Shown piece after piece: positions 46,739 through 54,808 of a stretch of 64,000 bases of DNA. The notes under the pieces were generated by a model. That model was not told the origin of the DNA, did no database searches, and worked only from the letters and a program-made list of their open reading frames with translations. Source of the DNA: a virus. Each line of letters starts with the position of its first letter. The first letter of the stretch is position 1. Both the position numbers and the translations under genes were made by a program. The stretch is from positions 1-64,000 of the IMG/VR virus record IMGVR_UViG_3300025874_000006. The stretch is one strand, 5' to 3'.

Positions 46739-46986
46739 AGTTGGAGGGCAACTTCAACGATTTCCGCTTTACGAGAAGGAAGACGACCTGTTCTGCCTTT
46801 AGATGCGATATAAGTCTTCAGTTCCGCAATTGTCATAGCAAGGAACCTTTCGCGTTGTTCGTCAACGTCCATCTTCGCAGGGCCTGTAATAACAGTTCTA
46901 GTATTTTCGCCTCTCTTACTTAACCATATGCCAACAGCAATAGCAAGGACTAGAAAAAGACCAAGGGTAAATTGAGTATCATTCAT
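46717..46986 (-). CDS. membrane-anchored protein with SAP-like end, 89 aa
   Basis: A single N-terminal hydrophobic segment (FTLGLFLVLAIAVGIWL) then AMTIAELKTYIASKG and LPSRKAEIVEVALQL, a SAP-like helix pair. The ATG at 46986 follows GGAGAACGTT; a GTG start 12 bp upstream is less likely. It may tether DNA or a phage complex to the membrane. Confidence 0.66.
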   Translation of the reverse strand: MNDTQFTLGLFLVLAIAVGIWLSKRGENTRTVITGPAKMDVDEQRERFLAMTIAELKTYIASKGRTGRLPSRKAEIVEVALQLWRAQPW

Positions 46987-47021
46987 AACGTTCTCCACAA
47001 GTTAATGTTAGTTAGTGTGTT

Positions 47022-47029
47022 TATTTATA
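47022..47029 (-). promoter_or_regulatory. T4-type late promoter
   Basis: TATAAATA on the minus strand, overlapping the stop of the SGNH gene and 36 bp upstream of the membrane-anchored gene. It makes that gene and the kinase late genes. Confidence 0.7.
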
Positions 47030-47822
47030 CTTCTTTTTGATTTGACTTTTCAAAAGTTTCAATCAAAAACTCTGCAAAGACCTCTTGGGTACGTTCGCCA
47101 GGATGTCCAAACTCTTTCATGTCTTTTAACTCCCTACAGAGAGTGTAAAGGTCTTTGCCCTTTCCTAGTCCGACTCTACTGTCAACGTCAAGAGATTCTA
47201 TAGAAGAAATTAACCATTTCTTGTAATCCGGTATAGAGTCTATTCTGAACGGTTTCTCCAAAATCTTCTTAGAAGAATCATCAGCAGGCATGTCCGTCAA
47301 TACCGACATAACATTAGACCAGTTTCTTTTATGAAACACACCTTGTATCAGTTTGATTCCAGCTGCATCACAATAAGACTCCATCATCTTCATCTTACTT
47401 AGGGTGTGCATAATATCGGTCTTAGAGTCATAAGCAGTATCAAACCAATCTTTCATCACACGTCTCTTGTCTCTATCCCATATCAATTCAGTGCGTAACT
47501 GAGAGAACTGCGTAGTGTCAGTTTGACGGCCAATCTTCACATCGCGGGCATCGGGCATATACTCTACAACTTCCGAACGTTGCCACGCAGACCACATCAC
47601 AACCATGTGCGTTACTTTGTTAGGGTTTTCATGAAGGTAGTCTGTGATCTCGCGGAATATCTTTTCATTACATGCACCACACACACCACGGTTCTCATAG
47701 TCCAATCCCAGTTTCCTAGCGACTATAGAAGTAAACGTGAATCCCCAATGTGTGGGTGGGTCTTGGTCAAACCCTTCTAGTTCATCACCCCAGACGAAAC
47801 TACAACCGGCAGTTAACAACAT
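47025..47822 (-). CDS. SGNH/GDSL-type hydrolase-like protein, 265 aa
   Basis: LLTAGCSFVWGDEL at the start is a GDSL/SGNH block-I (GxSF) motif, NRGVCGACNEKIF a block-II-like Gly/Asn, and VVMWSAWQRSE the block-III strand. A terminal Asp/His pair may be in GHPGERTQEV, but it is not certain. Possibly an esterase on a polysaccharide or lipid. No signal peptide is seen. Confidence 0.65.
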   Translation of the reverse strand: MLLTAGCSFVWGDELEGFDQDPPTHWGFTFTSIVARKLGLDYENRGVCGACNEKIFREITDYLHENPNKVTHMVVMWSAWQRSEVVEYMPDARDVKIGRQTDTTQFSQLRTELIWDRDKRRVMKDWFDTAYDSKTDIMHTLSKMKMMESYCDAAGIKLIQGVFHKRNWSNVMSVLTDMPADDSSKKILEKPFRIDSIPDYKKWLISSIESLDVDSRVGLGKGKDLYTLCRELKDMKEFGHPGERTQEVFAEFLIETFEKSNQKEV

Positions 47823-48061
47823 TACTTAAACAGTTCCTCGTAAAGTTCATAAACTTCATTAGTTTCTGTTCGAGATTCTTCGAGGTTTCTCTTATGGAAG
47901 ATGTTAGCAATCTTTCGGAAGTGTTTCTTGTCCACACCGTATTTCTCGTTCGTGACATCAACGATGTCTTTCATCAACTCTTTCTCTGCATCAATACGTA
48001 ACATGCTGTCTGACATCTCTCGGATTGCCGCTGCAACCTTTTCTTTATCTGGGCCTATCAT
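47822..48061 (-). CDS. dsbA: DsbA-like late-transcription DNA-binding protein
   Basis: A 79-aa protein. IDAEKELMKDIVDVTNEKYG then VDKKHFRKIANIFHKRN matches T4 DsbA (LIKDIRIRAKDELGVDG, MFNRLLALYHKDN). T4 DsbA binds double-stranded DNA and helps late transcription. Its presence fits the TATAAATA late promoters here. Confidence 0.8.
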   Translation of the reverse strand: MIGPDKEKVAAAIREMSDSMLRIDAEKELMKDIVDVTNEKYGVDKKHFRKIANIFHKRNLEESRTETNEVYELYEELFK

Positions 48062-48333
48062 AATACTATTTTCACTCCACTAGTCGCTTCAGTCCATGCT
48101 GATGAGAAATCATCGTTAGTTTCGGTACATAGTACATACTGTTGAAACGTAATCTCTTCAGGGTTCTCTTTACTTGTCATGCAAACACCACGGGCGAAAC
48201 CAATACCTTGTTCACCATGAATCAACATGCGAGGGTCTTTAATAGTAATTGCACCATTGCTATTGGTATTCTTTAACCGGCCAACATACTCACCACTTAC
48301 TGTAACTACCGTAACTACTTCATTATTTTTCAT
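48058..48333 (-). CDS. conserved phage protein, possibly Sm-like fold, 91 aa
   Basis: VVTVVTVSGEYVGRL and ITIKDPRMLIHGEQGIGFA are recurrent in marine T4-like phage proteins of unknown function. The short beta-strand pattern resembles Sm/Lsm folds (inference). ATGA overlaps on both sides. Confidence 0.66.
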   Translation of the reverse strand: MKNNEVVTVVTVSGEYVGRLKNTNSNGAITIKDPRMLIHGEQGIGFARGVCMTSKENPEEITFQQYVLCTETNDDFSSAWTEATSGVKIVL

Positions 48334-49010
48334 TCTTCACTCTCAATTTCATCAATTAACATATCACGCATTGCTCTCGCTTGCGCATCTTCAGGGTTGT
48401 TCACACTACCATTATTAACAAACTTATACGCTAGTGTAATTCGTTGACATCCCGCGTAAGCAGCGTGCCAACAGTGTAAATCTTCTTCGTGTCCCGCACC
48501 AAAGTAATAGTGTCTACATTGCCAGCCAGGCACATCTTGGATACGAGTAATCTTATCAGTCTTCTTATCATAGTACTCAAAGAAACCATCTCCGGTCTCT
48601 GACCATGTAAATAAGACTTGATACGCGTTCGCATCATAGTTAGTGTGCCATCCGACAAAACCGCCTGGCGGGTAATAGGAGAGTAATGCGGACGTGTGCG
48701 CACCAATCTCCGCAGCGAAGTCATACTTGACCTTCTGCATAAAGTCTCCCCACATTTCCTTATCTTCACGAACCATCTTAGAGATAGGTTGAGCGAAGTA
48801 ACGGTCAGGCGGCCCTACTAACTCAGGATATCTAGACAAACATTCATCAAGATACTCGCGAGAGGTGTAGTACTCTCCCTTGTGGATATCATCATACTCA
48901 TGATATGTCCAATACTTCTCATCGTTATAAGAAGGTTTTGATAACATCTCATCAGAGAAACTGTCGAGCACTCCCAACAGTTCCTTATTACGAATAACAA
49001 CTTCACTCAT
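48330..49010 (-). CDS. 2OG-Fe(II) oxygenase-like protein, 226 aa
   Basis: LLSYYPPGGFVGWHTNYDAN supplies a likely first ligand set (H-x-N/D), and DLHCWHAAYAGCQRITLAYKF the distal His and Arg of the double-stranded beta-helix. It would hydroxylate a protein, sugar or nucleic acid with 2-oxoglutarate. Target unknown. Confidence 0.72.
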   Translation of the reverse strand: MSEVVIRNKELLGVLDSFSDEMLSKPSYNDEKYWTYHEYDDIHKGEYYTSREYLDECLSRYPELVGPPDRYFAQPISKMVREDKEMWGDFMQKVKYDFAAEIGAHTSALLSYYPPGGFVGWHTNYDANAYQVLFTWSETGDGFFEYYDKKTDKITRIQDVPGWQCRHYYFGAGHEEDLHCWHAAYAGCQRITLAYKFVNNGSVNNPEDAQARAMRDMLIDEIESEE

Positions 49011-49012
49011 TA

Positions 49013-49201
49013 CTAAACATCGTCCTCTTCTTCAGCAAATTTCTCATTCGCTCGTTGCAAATCTTCTTCTGTACAAGCACCCATTTCTATCATATAAGTT
49101 ACTGCCGCGCTTATTCCTTCCTGTCTTCCTATCTTCTTTCCCAAGAAATGTGAGGTAAAAAGTAACGCCAACGCAATAAAAGTATGCGCGTATGGATCCA
49201 T
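49013..49201 (-). CDS. small membrane protein, 62 aa
   Basis: N-terminal hydrophobic segment (TFIALALLFTSHFLG) then KKIGRQEGISAAVTYMIEMG and an acidic tail. Signal-anchor layout, common beside the helicase gene in T4-like phages. Function unknown. Confidence 0.68.
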   Translation of the reverse strand: MDPYAHTFIALALLFTSHFLGKKIGRQEGISAAVTYMIEMGACTEEDLQRANEKFAEEEDDV

Positions 49202-49211
49202 AATGGACTCC

Positions 49212-50612
49212 TTATAGTGTGAAGCCTTCGAAGTTCATCTTCTCAGAAGAAATTCGTTGGCCTGAGTTAGAGTTATCAAAAACTGGGCCATGGTCTACTT
49301 CTTTATTTAGTGGAGAATCATTTTGGTCGACATCAAACAAACGCATTTTACTTCGGTCAATACCTACAACGAATCGTTGATTTTGGCCAGGGTCATTATA
49401 TCGGTTCTTTAACTGTTTCACCAATATCTGTCCCTGTGCATTCAGTTCATCATTACTAATCAGGGCAAACATCAAATCTGCCGTGGCGGGAAGACCGAAC
49501 GATTCGGACGTATCCTCAAGACCCACATCATCATTACTATAACCGGAACGGGTAGTCTGGGTTGCAGATACTACCGGAACATCAAACTCAACAGCAAGAC
49601 CACGCAACTCTTCTGCGATAGATTTGATATATGTATAGGAGTTGATAGCACCCCCCATAGACTTCATCCTAGAGGACGAACAGATGTTCAGGTAGTCGAT
49701 AAATATTATATCTGGGGTGAACTTCTTCTTTAGTTTCAACTCGTTCAGGAGCGCACGGAAGTGGTTTGAGTGCGCACTACCTGTCGGATATTCTTTGATA
49801 ATTAGTTTACCCGTGGTCTTATCTGCCACCTTCTTCACTCGGTCTGAGAACATATCCTTACTAAGATGTTCTAACTGGTCAATAGGGACGTTCAGTAAGT
49901 TAGCATCGATTCTTTCTGCGATACGTTCTTCGGACATCTCTAGAGTAATATACAGAACATTCTTATTCTGACTCATCGCAGCTGCCGCAGCGTGACACAT
50001 GAACAACGACTTACCGACACCAGTACCCGCAAGAGCGATATTCAAAGTCTTGTTAGGTAACCCACCTTTGGTGATACGGTTGAAGTAATCCAAGTCCCAA
50101 GGCATTCTCTCCTCGTCCATGTTGTAGAAGTCCCACCGAGAATCTACATTTTCTAGATAGTCGTGACCGATGTTAGTGTCAAAGGACACGGACAGTGCCT
50201 TGGACAATACATCAGGGATTGCATTCTTGGATAGTTCTTGGTGTTTACCATCGATGATAGAGATAGACTCCATCACTGCATTGAATACTGCACGGTCTTG
50301 ACACCACTTCTCAGTGCGTTCTACTAACCATGACAGGTCTTCTTCAGCATACTTGAAGATGTCGGGAAGAATGTCTATTGTGTGACGATAGTGTTCGTCT
50401 GACATTCTATCTTCCGAATCAATCTCAATCTTGAGAGCTTCTTTAGAGGGGAGGTTGTTATACTTGGCGATATACGCAGTGAACTCTTGGAAGATACTTT
50501 TGTAAGTACCTTCGAAGTATTCGGGGGAGAGGAAGGGGGCAACCTTCCTCATGTACGAATCGTTAGTCAGTAGATTCCGTAGAATCGTCTGTTGTAGATT
50601 GATGTCCGTCAT
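49212..50612 (-). CDS. 41: replicative helicase gp41 (DnaB-type)
   Basis: A 466-aa protein. Walker A in NIALAGTGVGKSLFMC, Walker B in PDIIFIDYLNICSS, a glutamine sensor in VPVVSATQTTR, and an arginine finger in VVGIDRSKMRLF are in RecA-core order. The N-domain has the typical helical hairpin. Unwinds DNA 5'-3' at the fork with gp43 and primase. Near uvsX as in T4. Confidence 0.93.
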   Translation of the reverse strand: MTDINLQQTILRNLLTNDSYMRKVAPFLSPEYFEGTYKSIFQEFTAYIAKYNNLPSKEALKIEIDSEDRMSDEHYRHTIDILPDIFKYAEEDLSWLVERTEKWCQDRAVFNAVMESISIIDGKHQELSKNAIPDVLSKALSVSFDTNIGHDYLENVDSRWDFYNMDEERMPWDLDYFNRITKGGLPNKTLNIALAGTGVGKSLFMCHAAAAAMSQNKNVLYITLEMSEERIAERIDANLLNVPIDQLEHLSKDMFSDRVKKVADKTTGKLIIKEYPTGSAHSNHFRALLNELKLKKKFTPDIIFIDYLNICSSSRMKSMGGAINSYTYIKSIAEELRGLAVEFDVPVVSATQTTRSGYSNDDVGLEDTSESFGLPATADLMFALISNDELNAQGQILVKQLKNRYNDPGQNQRFVVGIDRSKMRLFDVDQNDSPLNKEVDHGPVFDNSNSGQRISSEKMNFEGFTL

Positions 50613-50925
50613 TTGAATCCTTTTTCTTTATTGAACCAGTCTCGATGGCTGCTTCTAAAATATCACCTAGTACTTCACCTACAAACCCTTGTAGGTCAAC
50701 ATTGTCTACATTATACACGGTTGGGTCTTCTGTGTCAACAACATCGAAGTCGAAAGTTATATTTTGTTCATCACCATTAATACGAACATTATTATAACGG
50801 ATGGTTACATCATTGTAGGGTGCGCGTAGTAAATCTACGTTCCACCCATCAACGCCCTCCGCAACTACAGGGACTAATTTATAATCTAGATTTTCTGACG
50901 GTTTATCTAAATCTAATTCTTTCAT
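50563..50925 (-). CDS. conserved hypothetical protein, 120 aa
   Basis: An acidic beta-rich protein with a Ser/Thr/Asp-rich tail. It lies between uvsX and the helicase gene, and overlaps helicase by 50 bp. A replication-linked role is possible; not recognised. Confidence 0.7.
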   Translation of the reverse strand: MKELDLDKPSENLDYKLVPVVAEGVDGWNVDLLRAPYNDVTIRYNNVRINGDEQNITFDFDVVDTEDPTVYNVDNVDLQGFVGEVLGDILEAAIETGSIKKKDSNDGHQSTTDDSTESTD

Positions 50926-51971
50926 GCTACGGTTTCCTCAACGAAGGTTTCGGGATTGATATCGCTCTTGTATCCGATCTGATAAGTCTGTTGAAGGAAT
51001 GTAGCGAAATCACTTGTTTCGAAAATAGGTGCCCAGAACTCATTGGACAGAGTATCCTTGGTACGGAACTTCTTATCTTCTGCTTCGGTTCCATGACAAC
51101 GAGAGTACCAACCATTACTTGGTTTGATAACATATCCACCAGCCAATGCAACTTCGAGGAGACCAGAGTTCTTCTCAACACCACCGTCCCAAGAGACTGA
51201 GATTGGAATCTTAGATTGTTCTTTCACGAATCGAGACTTCTCAACCTTGATGACAAAGTCGTAACCAGTAACTTCAGTACCAGTCTTGTTTTGTCTACGA
51301 CCGATAATCCAGATATTGTCGGCAGAGTAATAGATACCAGTACCACCACTAACTACATCTTTTGGAAACAGACCAATCTCTTTATAAGTGTGATTGATTG
51401 CAAGCATCGGAATGTTCTTCATCGCAAGATATGGAGTCGACATACGGAACAGACCTTTCAGTGCCTTCGCACGTGACATGTCCGCAACACCTTTCTCGTT
51501 CAACGCATCGTCTAGTTCTTTCTTAGACGCAAGATTACCGATAGAGTCGATAACGATAATAACCTCATCATCACGAGTCAGGTTCTCTAGTTGGCTGATA
51601 AGGTCAAACTTCAACTCTTCGACATTTGCAATAGGTGTGTGCAATACACGACTAGTGTCAATACCGAATTGTTCAAAGTATGATTGAGGAGAACCGAACT
51701 CGGAATCATAAAACAACATGACCGCATCAGGTTTCGCATTAAGATATGCGCCTGCCATGAGCAATGCGAATGATGTCTTAAAGTGTTTAGATGGCCCTGC
51801 AAGGACAGTAAGTCCTGGCGCAATACCACCATCTACGGAACCAGACAATGCAACATTCACCATCGGAACATCGGTTGGTACCATATCTTTCTCTGTGAAG
51901 AATTTACTCGTTGATAGGGTCGCTGTCTCCTTTATCTTCGAGTTCTTCTTTAGTTTGTCCATTATCGACAT
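50922..51971 (-). CDS. uvsX: UvsX recombinase (RecA-like)
   Basis: A 349-aa protein. Walker A is LAGPSKHFKTSF, Walker B in DEVIIVIDSIGN, and the ssDNA-binding loops around MSTPYLAMKNIPMLAINHTYK follow. The C-terminal half matches T4 UvsX organisation (SVSWDGGVEKNSG). Catalyses strand invasion for recombination-dependent replication. Start 51971 follows GGAGGAAAAA. Confidence 0.93.
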   Translation of the reverse strand: MSIMDKLKKNSKIKETATLSTSKFFTEKDMVPTDVPMVNVALSGSVDGGIAPGLTVLAGPSKHFKTSFALLMAGAYLNAKPDAVMLFYDSEFGSPQSYFEQFGIDTSRVLHTPIANVEELKFDLISQLENLTRDDEVIIVIDSIGNLASKKELDDALNEKGVADMSRAKALKGLFRMSTPYLAMKNIPMLAINHTYKEIGLFPKDVVSGGTGIYYSADNIWIIGRRQNKTGTEVTGYDFVIKVEKSRFVKEQSKIPISVSWDGGVEKNSGLLEVALAGGYVIKPSNGWYSRCHGTEAEDKKFRTKDTLSNEFWAPIFETSDFATFLQQTYQIGYKSDINPETFVEETVA

Positions 51972-52890
51972 TTTTTCCTCCAAAATCTACAAATGTAATG
52001 TTATTAACTTTTTCACGTTCATCAAGGTCATATTGTACACGATAAGCACTATTGATGTCAAGTACTTTATGCAATAAATCGAAACTAGTTGTAGTCCCGT
52101 CAGCAAACTCATGTGTTGAGAAGTCTAAGAATGCTCTCGTGTCTTTTGGAAGACATGCGCCACCGAATCCACGTTTACCATCAAAGCCTGGCACACGGGT
52201 GTGACCCATACCTACTCTATCATCTTTACCTGCTGCTCGGACAATAGTATTATAGTTGCAACCATAAAGGTTGACTAGATCATATAGTTGATTAAAGAAT
52301 GTAATCTTCGTAGATAGGAATGAATTGATTGTGTACTTCACAAACGATGCTTCATACGCAGTCATACGATGATAGTCGTTAGACTCACACGCACCAAAGA
52401 TCTCATACACGTCAATGAGTTCTCGTGCGGCTACTGGCATACCGCCAATGACGTGGAACTTAGCACCAACGAAGTCTGCCTTAGCATTCTTCTCTGTCAA
52501 GAACTCAGGGTTATAAACGAAACGATCGACCTGTTCCCTACTCATAGTAGAGTAAAGACGGTCAATAGATTCGGGGGTGATTGTAGATTTAACTACGACA
52601 AGAGCGTCAGTATAGTTAAGACACTTAATCACTGACTCTTCTACTATAGAAGAATCTACCGAACCATCATCAGCAGATGGTGTAGGTGCACATATAAAGA
52701 AACACTTAGGATGACGGTCTGCTGAGAAATCTGTTAGGTCATCAAGGTCAGTTTCATATTTGGGGTCATAGTAGTTGAAGTCGACAAGCGGATGCATAAA
52801 CGCATACTCGACTGCCTGGCCAACAAATCCATGTCCAACGATTCCTATTCGAAATCGTGTGTTAACATCGTCTGCTGTTGCTCTAGTCAT
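51904..52890 (-). CDS. UDP-glucose/GDP-mannose dehydrogenase family
   Basis: A 328-aa protein. GIVGHGFVGQAVEYAF is the NAD-binding Rossmann motif. FGGACLPKDTRAFL carries the catalytic Cys of the UDP-glucose dehydrogenase family. Shorter than the usual 400+ aa, with the third domain reduced. It would oxidise a UDP-sugar to a uronate. It overlaps uvsX by 68 bp and abuts the epimerase gene, which is an odd insertion into the replication block. Confidence 0.88.
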   Translation of the reverse strand: MTRATADDVNTRFRIGIVGHGFVGQAVEYAFMHPLVDFNYYDPKYETDLDDLTDFSADRHPKCFFICAPTPSADDGSVDSSIVEESVIKCLNYTDALVVVKSTITPESIDRLYSTMSREQVDRFVYNPEFLTEKNAKADFVGAKFHVIGGMPVAARELIDVYEIFGACESNDYHRMTAYEASFVKYTINSFLSTKITFFNQLYDLVNLYGCNYNTIVRAAGKDDRVGMGHTRVPGFDGKRGFGGACLPKDTRAFLDFSTHEFADGTTTSFDLLHKVLDINSAYRVQYDLDEREKVNNITFVDFGGKNVDNGQTKEELEDKGDSDPINE

Positions 52891-53831
52891 TATTTAATCC
52901 CATTATAAGTTTTATACCATTCGTAAAATTTTTCAACGCCCTCTGTAATACTAACCTTCGGTTCATAACCAAGTGCTTGTAGTTTGGAGGTGTTTGACCA
53001 AGTCTCTAGAGTATCAGCAGGGTGTTTAGGAGCAAGATTCTTAATTGCTTCCTTACCTGTGTTCTTCTCAATCTCGGAGATGAAGTCCATCAATCCGACT
53101 TGTTCACCACGACCTATATTGAAAATTTCTCCCGATGGGATATCATTGTTGCCTAGGACAACCTCAATACCATCAAGGATATCTTCCACATACGTAAAGT
53201 CACGTTTCATATCACCGTAATTATACACTGTTATTTCTTTTCCGTCAAGTATATTCTTAGTGAAGTCAAACAATGCCATATCAGGTCTACCCCAAGGCCC
53301 ATATACTGTGAAAAATCGTAGACCTGTAGTGTTCAGTCCAGATGACTGGAACTGACATTCATTTGCCCACTTGGTATAACCATATGCGTTCAACTGTTTA
53401 CCAGACTCTTGACCTTCAGTCCACGGAACCGGAGAACCCGCATACACGCACGAGGTTGATGCATAGACGATACGGGTATCAGGAAGATGTTGCTTACAGA
53501 TATCAATCAAGTTCTGTGTAGCATCTATGTTATTCTGGTGGTACGACTTCTCCTTTCCCATAGAATCCCGAACGCCCGCCATTGCAGCAAGGTGAATAAT
53601 AGTATCGGGTCGGAAGTCTCGCAATAGTGCTTCTAGTTTAATCTCGTCTTTTAGGTCACATCCCCAGATATCTAGATTGAAGTGTTTCATCCGATCTACT
53701 TTAAGCTTAGGTGTGTAAAGGTGGTCGTTGAAGTTGTCAACTCCCTTTACAGTAAGTCCGCGATCCATTAAACGTTTTGCGAGTTGGGAACCGATAAAAC
53801 CTGCGGCTCCTGTTACTAATACTTTATTCAT
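52890..53831 (-). CDS. NAD-dependent sugar epimerase (UDP-glucuronate epimerase-like)
   Basis: A 313-aa extended SDR. VTGAAGFIGSQLAKRL is the GxxGxxG motif, and YGYTKWANE the catalytic YxxxK. Likely interconverts UDP-glucuronate and UDP-galacturonate, supplied by the dehydrogenase next to it. Both would feed the glycosyltransferases elsewhere in the window. Confidence 0.9.
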   Translation of the reverse strand: MNKVLVTGAAGFIGSQLAKRLMDRGLTVKGVDNFNDHLYTPKLKVDRMKHFNLDIWGCDLKDEIKLEALLRDFRPDTIIHLAAMAGVRDSMGKEKSYHQNNIDATQNLIDICKQHLPDTRIVYASTSCVYAGSPVPWTEGQESGKQLNAYGYTKWANECQFQSSGLNTTGLRFFTVYGPWGRPDMALFDFTKNILDGKEITVYNYGDMKRDFTYVEDILDGIEVVLGNNDIPSGEIFNIGRGEQVGLMDFISEIEKNTGKEAIKNLAPKHPADTLETWSNTSKLQALGYEPKVSITEGVEKFYEWYKTYNGIK

Positions 53832-54773
53832 TTAACTATTCCTGTAAATATATTCTAATGCCCTGTCTGCTTCTACAGTCAGGGGTCTGTTCTCATACCA
53901 ACTACCAGTCTCACGGTCAAACTCTCTACACATATCTGCAATCTGAGTTGCAGTGATGGGATATCCTTTCGCATAAGCATTACCCGCAATCGCAAGCATT
54001 ATCTTATACATCCCAGAATACCAACCAGTTTCGTTGATTGTTTGGTACTCGATGCCTAATCGTTTAGGCCAGAAAGGACAGTCGCGGTATGACGACCATC
54101 TGAAGTCGGTATTATTTAGACTGTCCTTACGGTGTTGAATTACCGCCTGTTGCATCTCTACTGGAAGCCTGTCTAGGAAGGTATTACCAGTCTTTTCATG
54201 GTATGGGTGTTTAGCAATCAGTTCAGAGGTGTTTAGAGAACCCCCTTGGTTAGTAATAAAGAAAGACTCAGCATCCGGATACTGTGCGGGGACATAATAC
54301 ATGCGAGCGAGGTCTTTGGTCTGTGGGTCACCCAGTTCACCCAACTCAGTATTCAGTGCATACCAGAATGCTTTGATGCGGTCATTATCAATATGTTCGT
54401 CTAATCGAAATACGATTCTAAACTTGAGATGGTCGTCTCTGCTTGATGCAGTGTTGTACACAACGTAGTCGTACTGCCCAAAGAGTTCGTGCAGCTGTTG
54501 GTTAAGGACTCGTACATTACTAGAGAAATCGTGATCATCAACATCAACGCAACACCAACCACCCCAATAGCGAGTAGATTTATTACTACGCGTAGTATCC
54601 ACTTCGAAAACAGCAGGACTAATAAGAGGACTAGAATTATTTCCACCTTTCTCTCCTTTCTCTCTATACATTTTTAGTAGGACATTTACGAACTTGTCCC
54701 AATCATCAAGAACCATATGGCGATGGGTCTTGTTATCGAACTGATTTTTAAATATAGTTAATTCGTAATTCAT
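53832..54773 (-). CDS. archaeo-eukaryotic-type primase-like protein
   Basis: A 313-aa protein. WCCVDVDDHDF (residues 73-83) gives the hhhDxD motif, SSRDDHLKFRIVFRL the His strand and DPQTKDLARMYYVP a third motif, in AEP order. It is adjacent to gp43 and has its own promoter (54780). T4 itself uses a DnaG-type primase, so this may act as a second priming or repair enzyme. Assignment by motif only. Confidence 0.68.
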   Translation of the reverse strand: MNYELTIFKNQFDNKTHRHMVLDDWDKFVNVLLKMYREKGEKGGNNSSPLISPAVFEVDTTRSNKSTRYWGGWCCVDVDDHDFSSNVRVLNQQLHELFGQYDYVVYNTASSRDDHLKFRIVFRLDEHIDNDRIKAFWYALNTELGELGDPQTKDLARMYYVPAQYPDAESFFITNQGGSLNTSELIAKHPYHEKTGNTFLDRLPVEMQQAVIQHRKDSLNNTDFRWSSYRDCPFWPKRLGIEYQTINETGWYSGMYKIMLAIAGNAYAKGYPITATQIADMCREFDRETGSWYENRPLTVEADRALEYIYRNS

Positions 54774-54779
54774 GTGACC

Positions 54780-54808
54780 ATTATATCATAAAGTTTGGTG
54801 TCTGTCAA
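54780..54808 (-). promoter_or_regulatory. sigma70-type promoter fused to the gp43 stop codon
   Basis: Minus strand TTGACA, 17 bp, TATAAT. The TGA stop of gene 43 is inside the -35 box. Drives the AEP-like gene and the epimerase/dehydrogenase/uvsX run. Confidence 0.85.
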
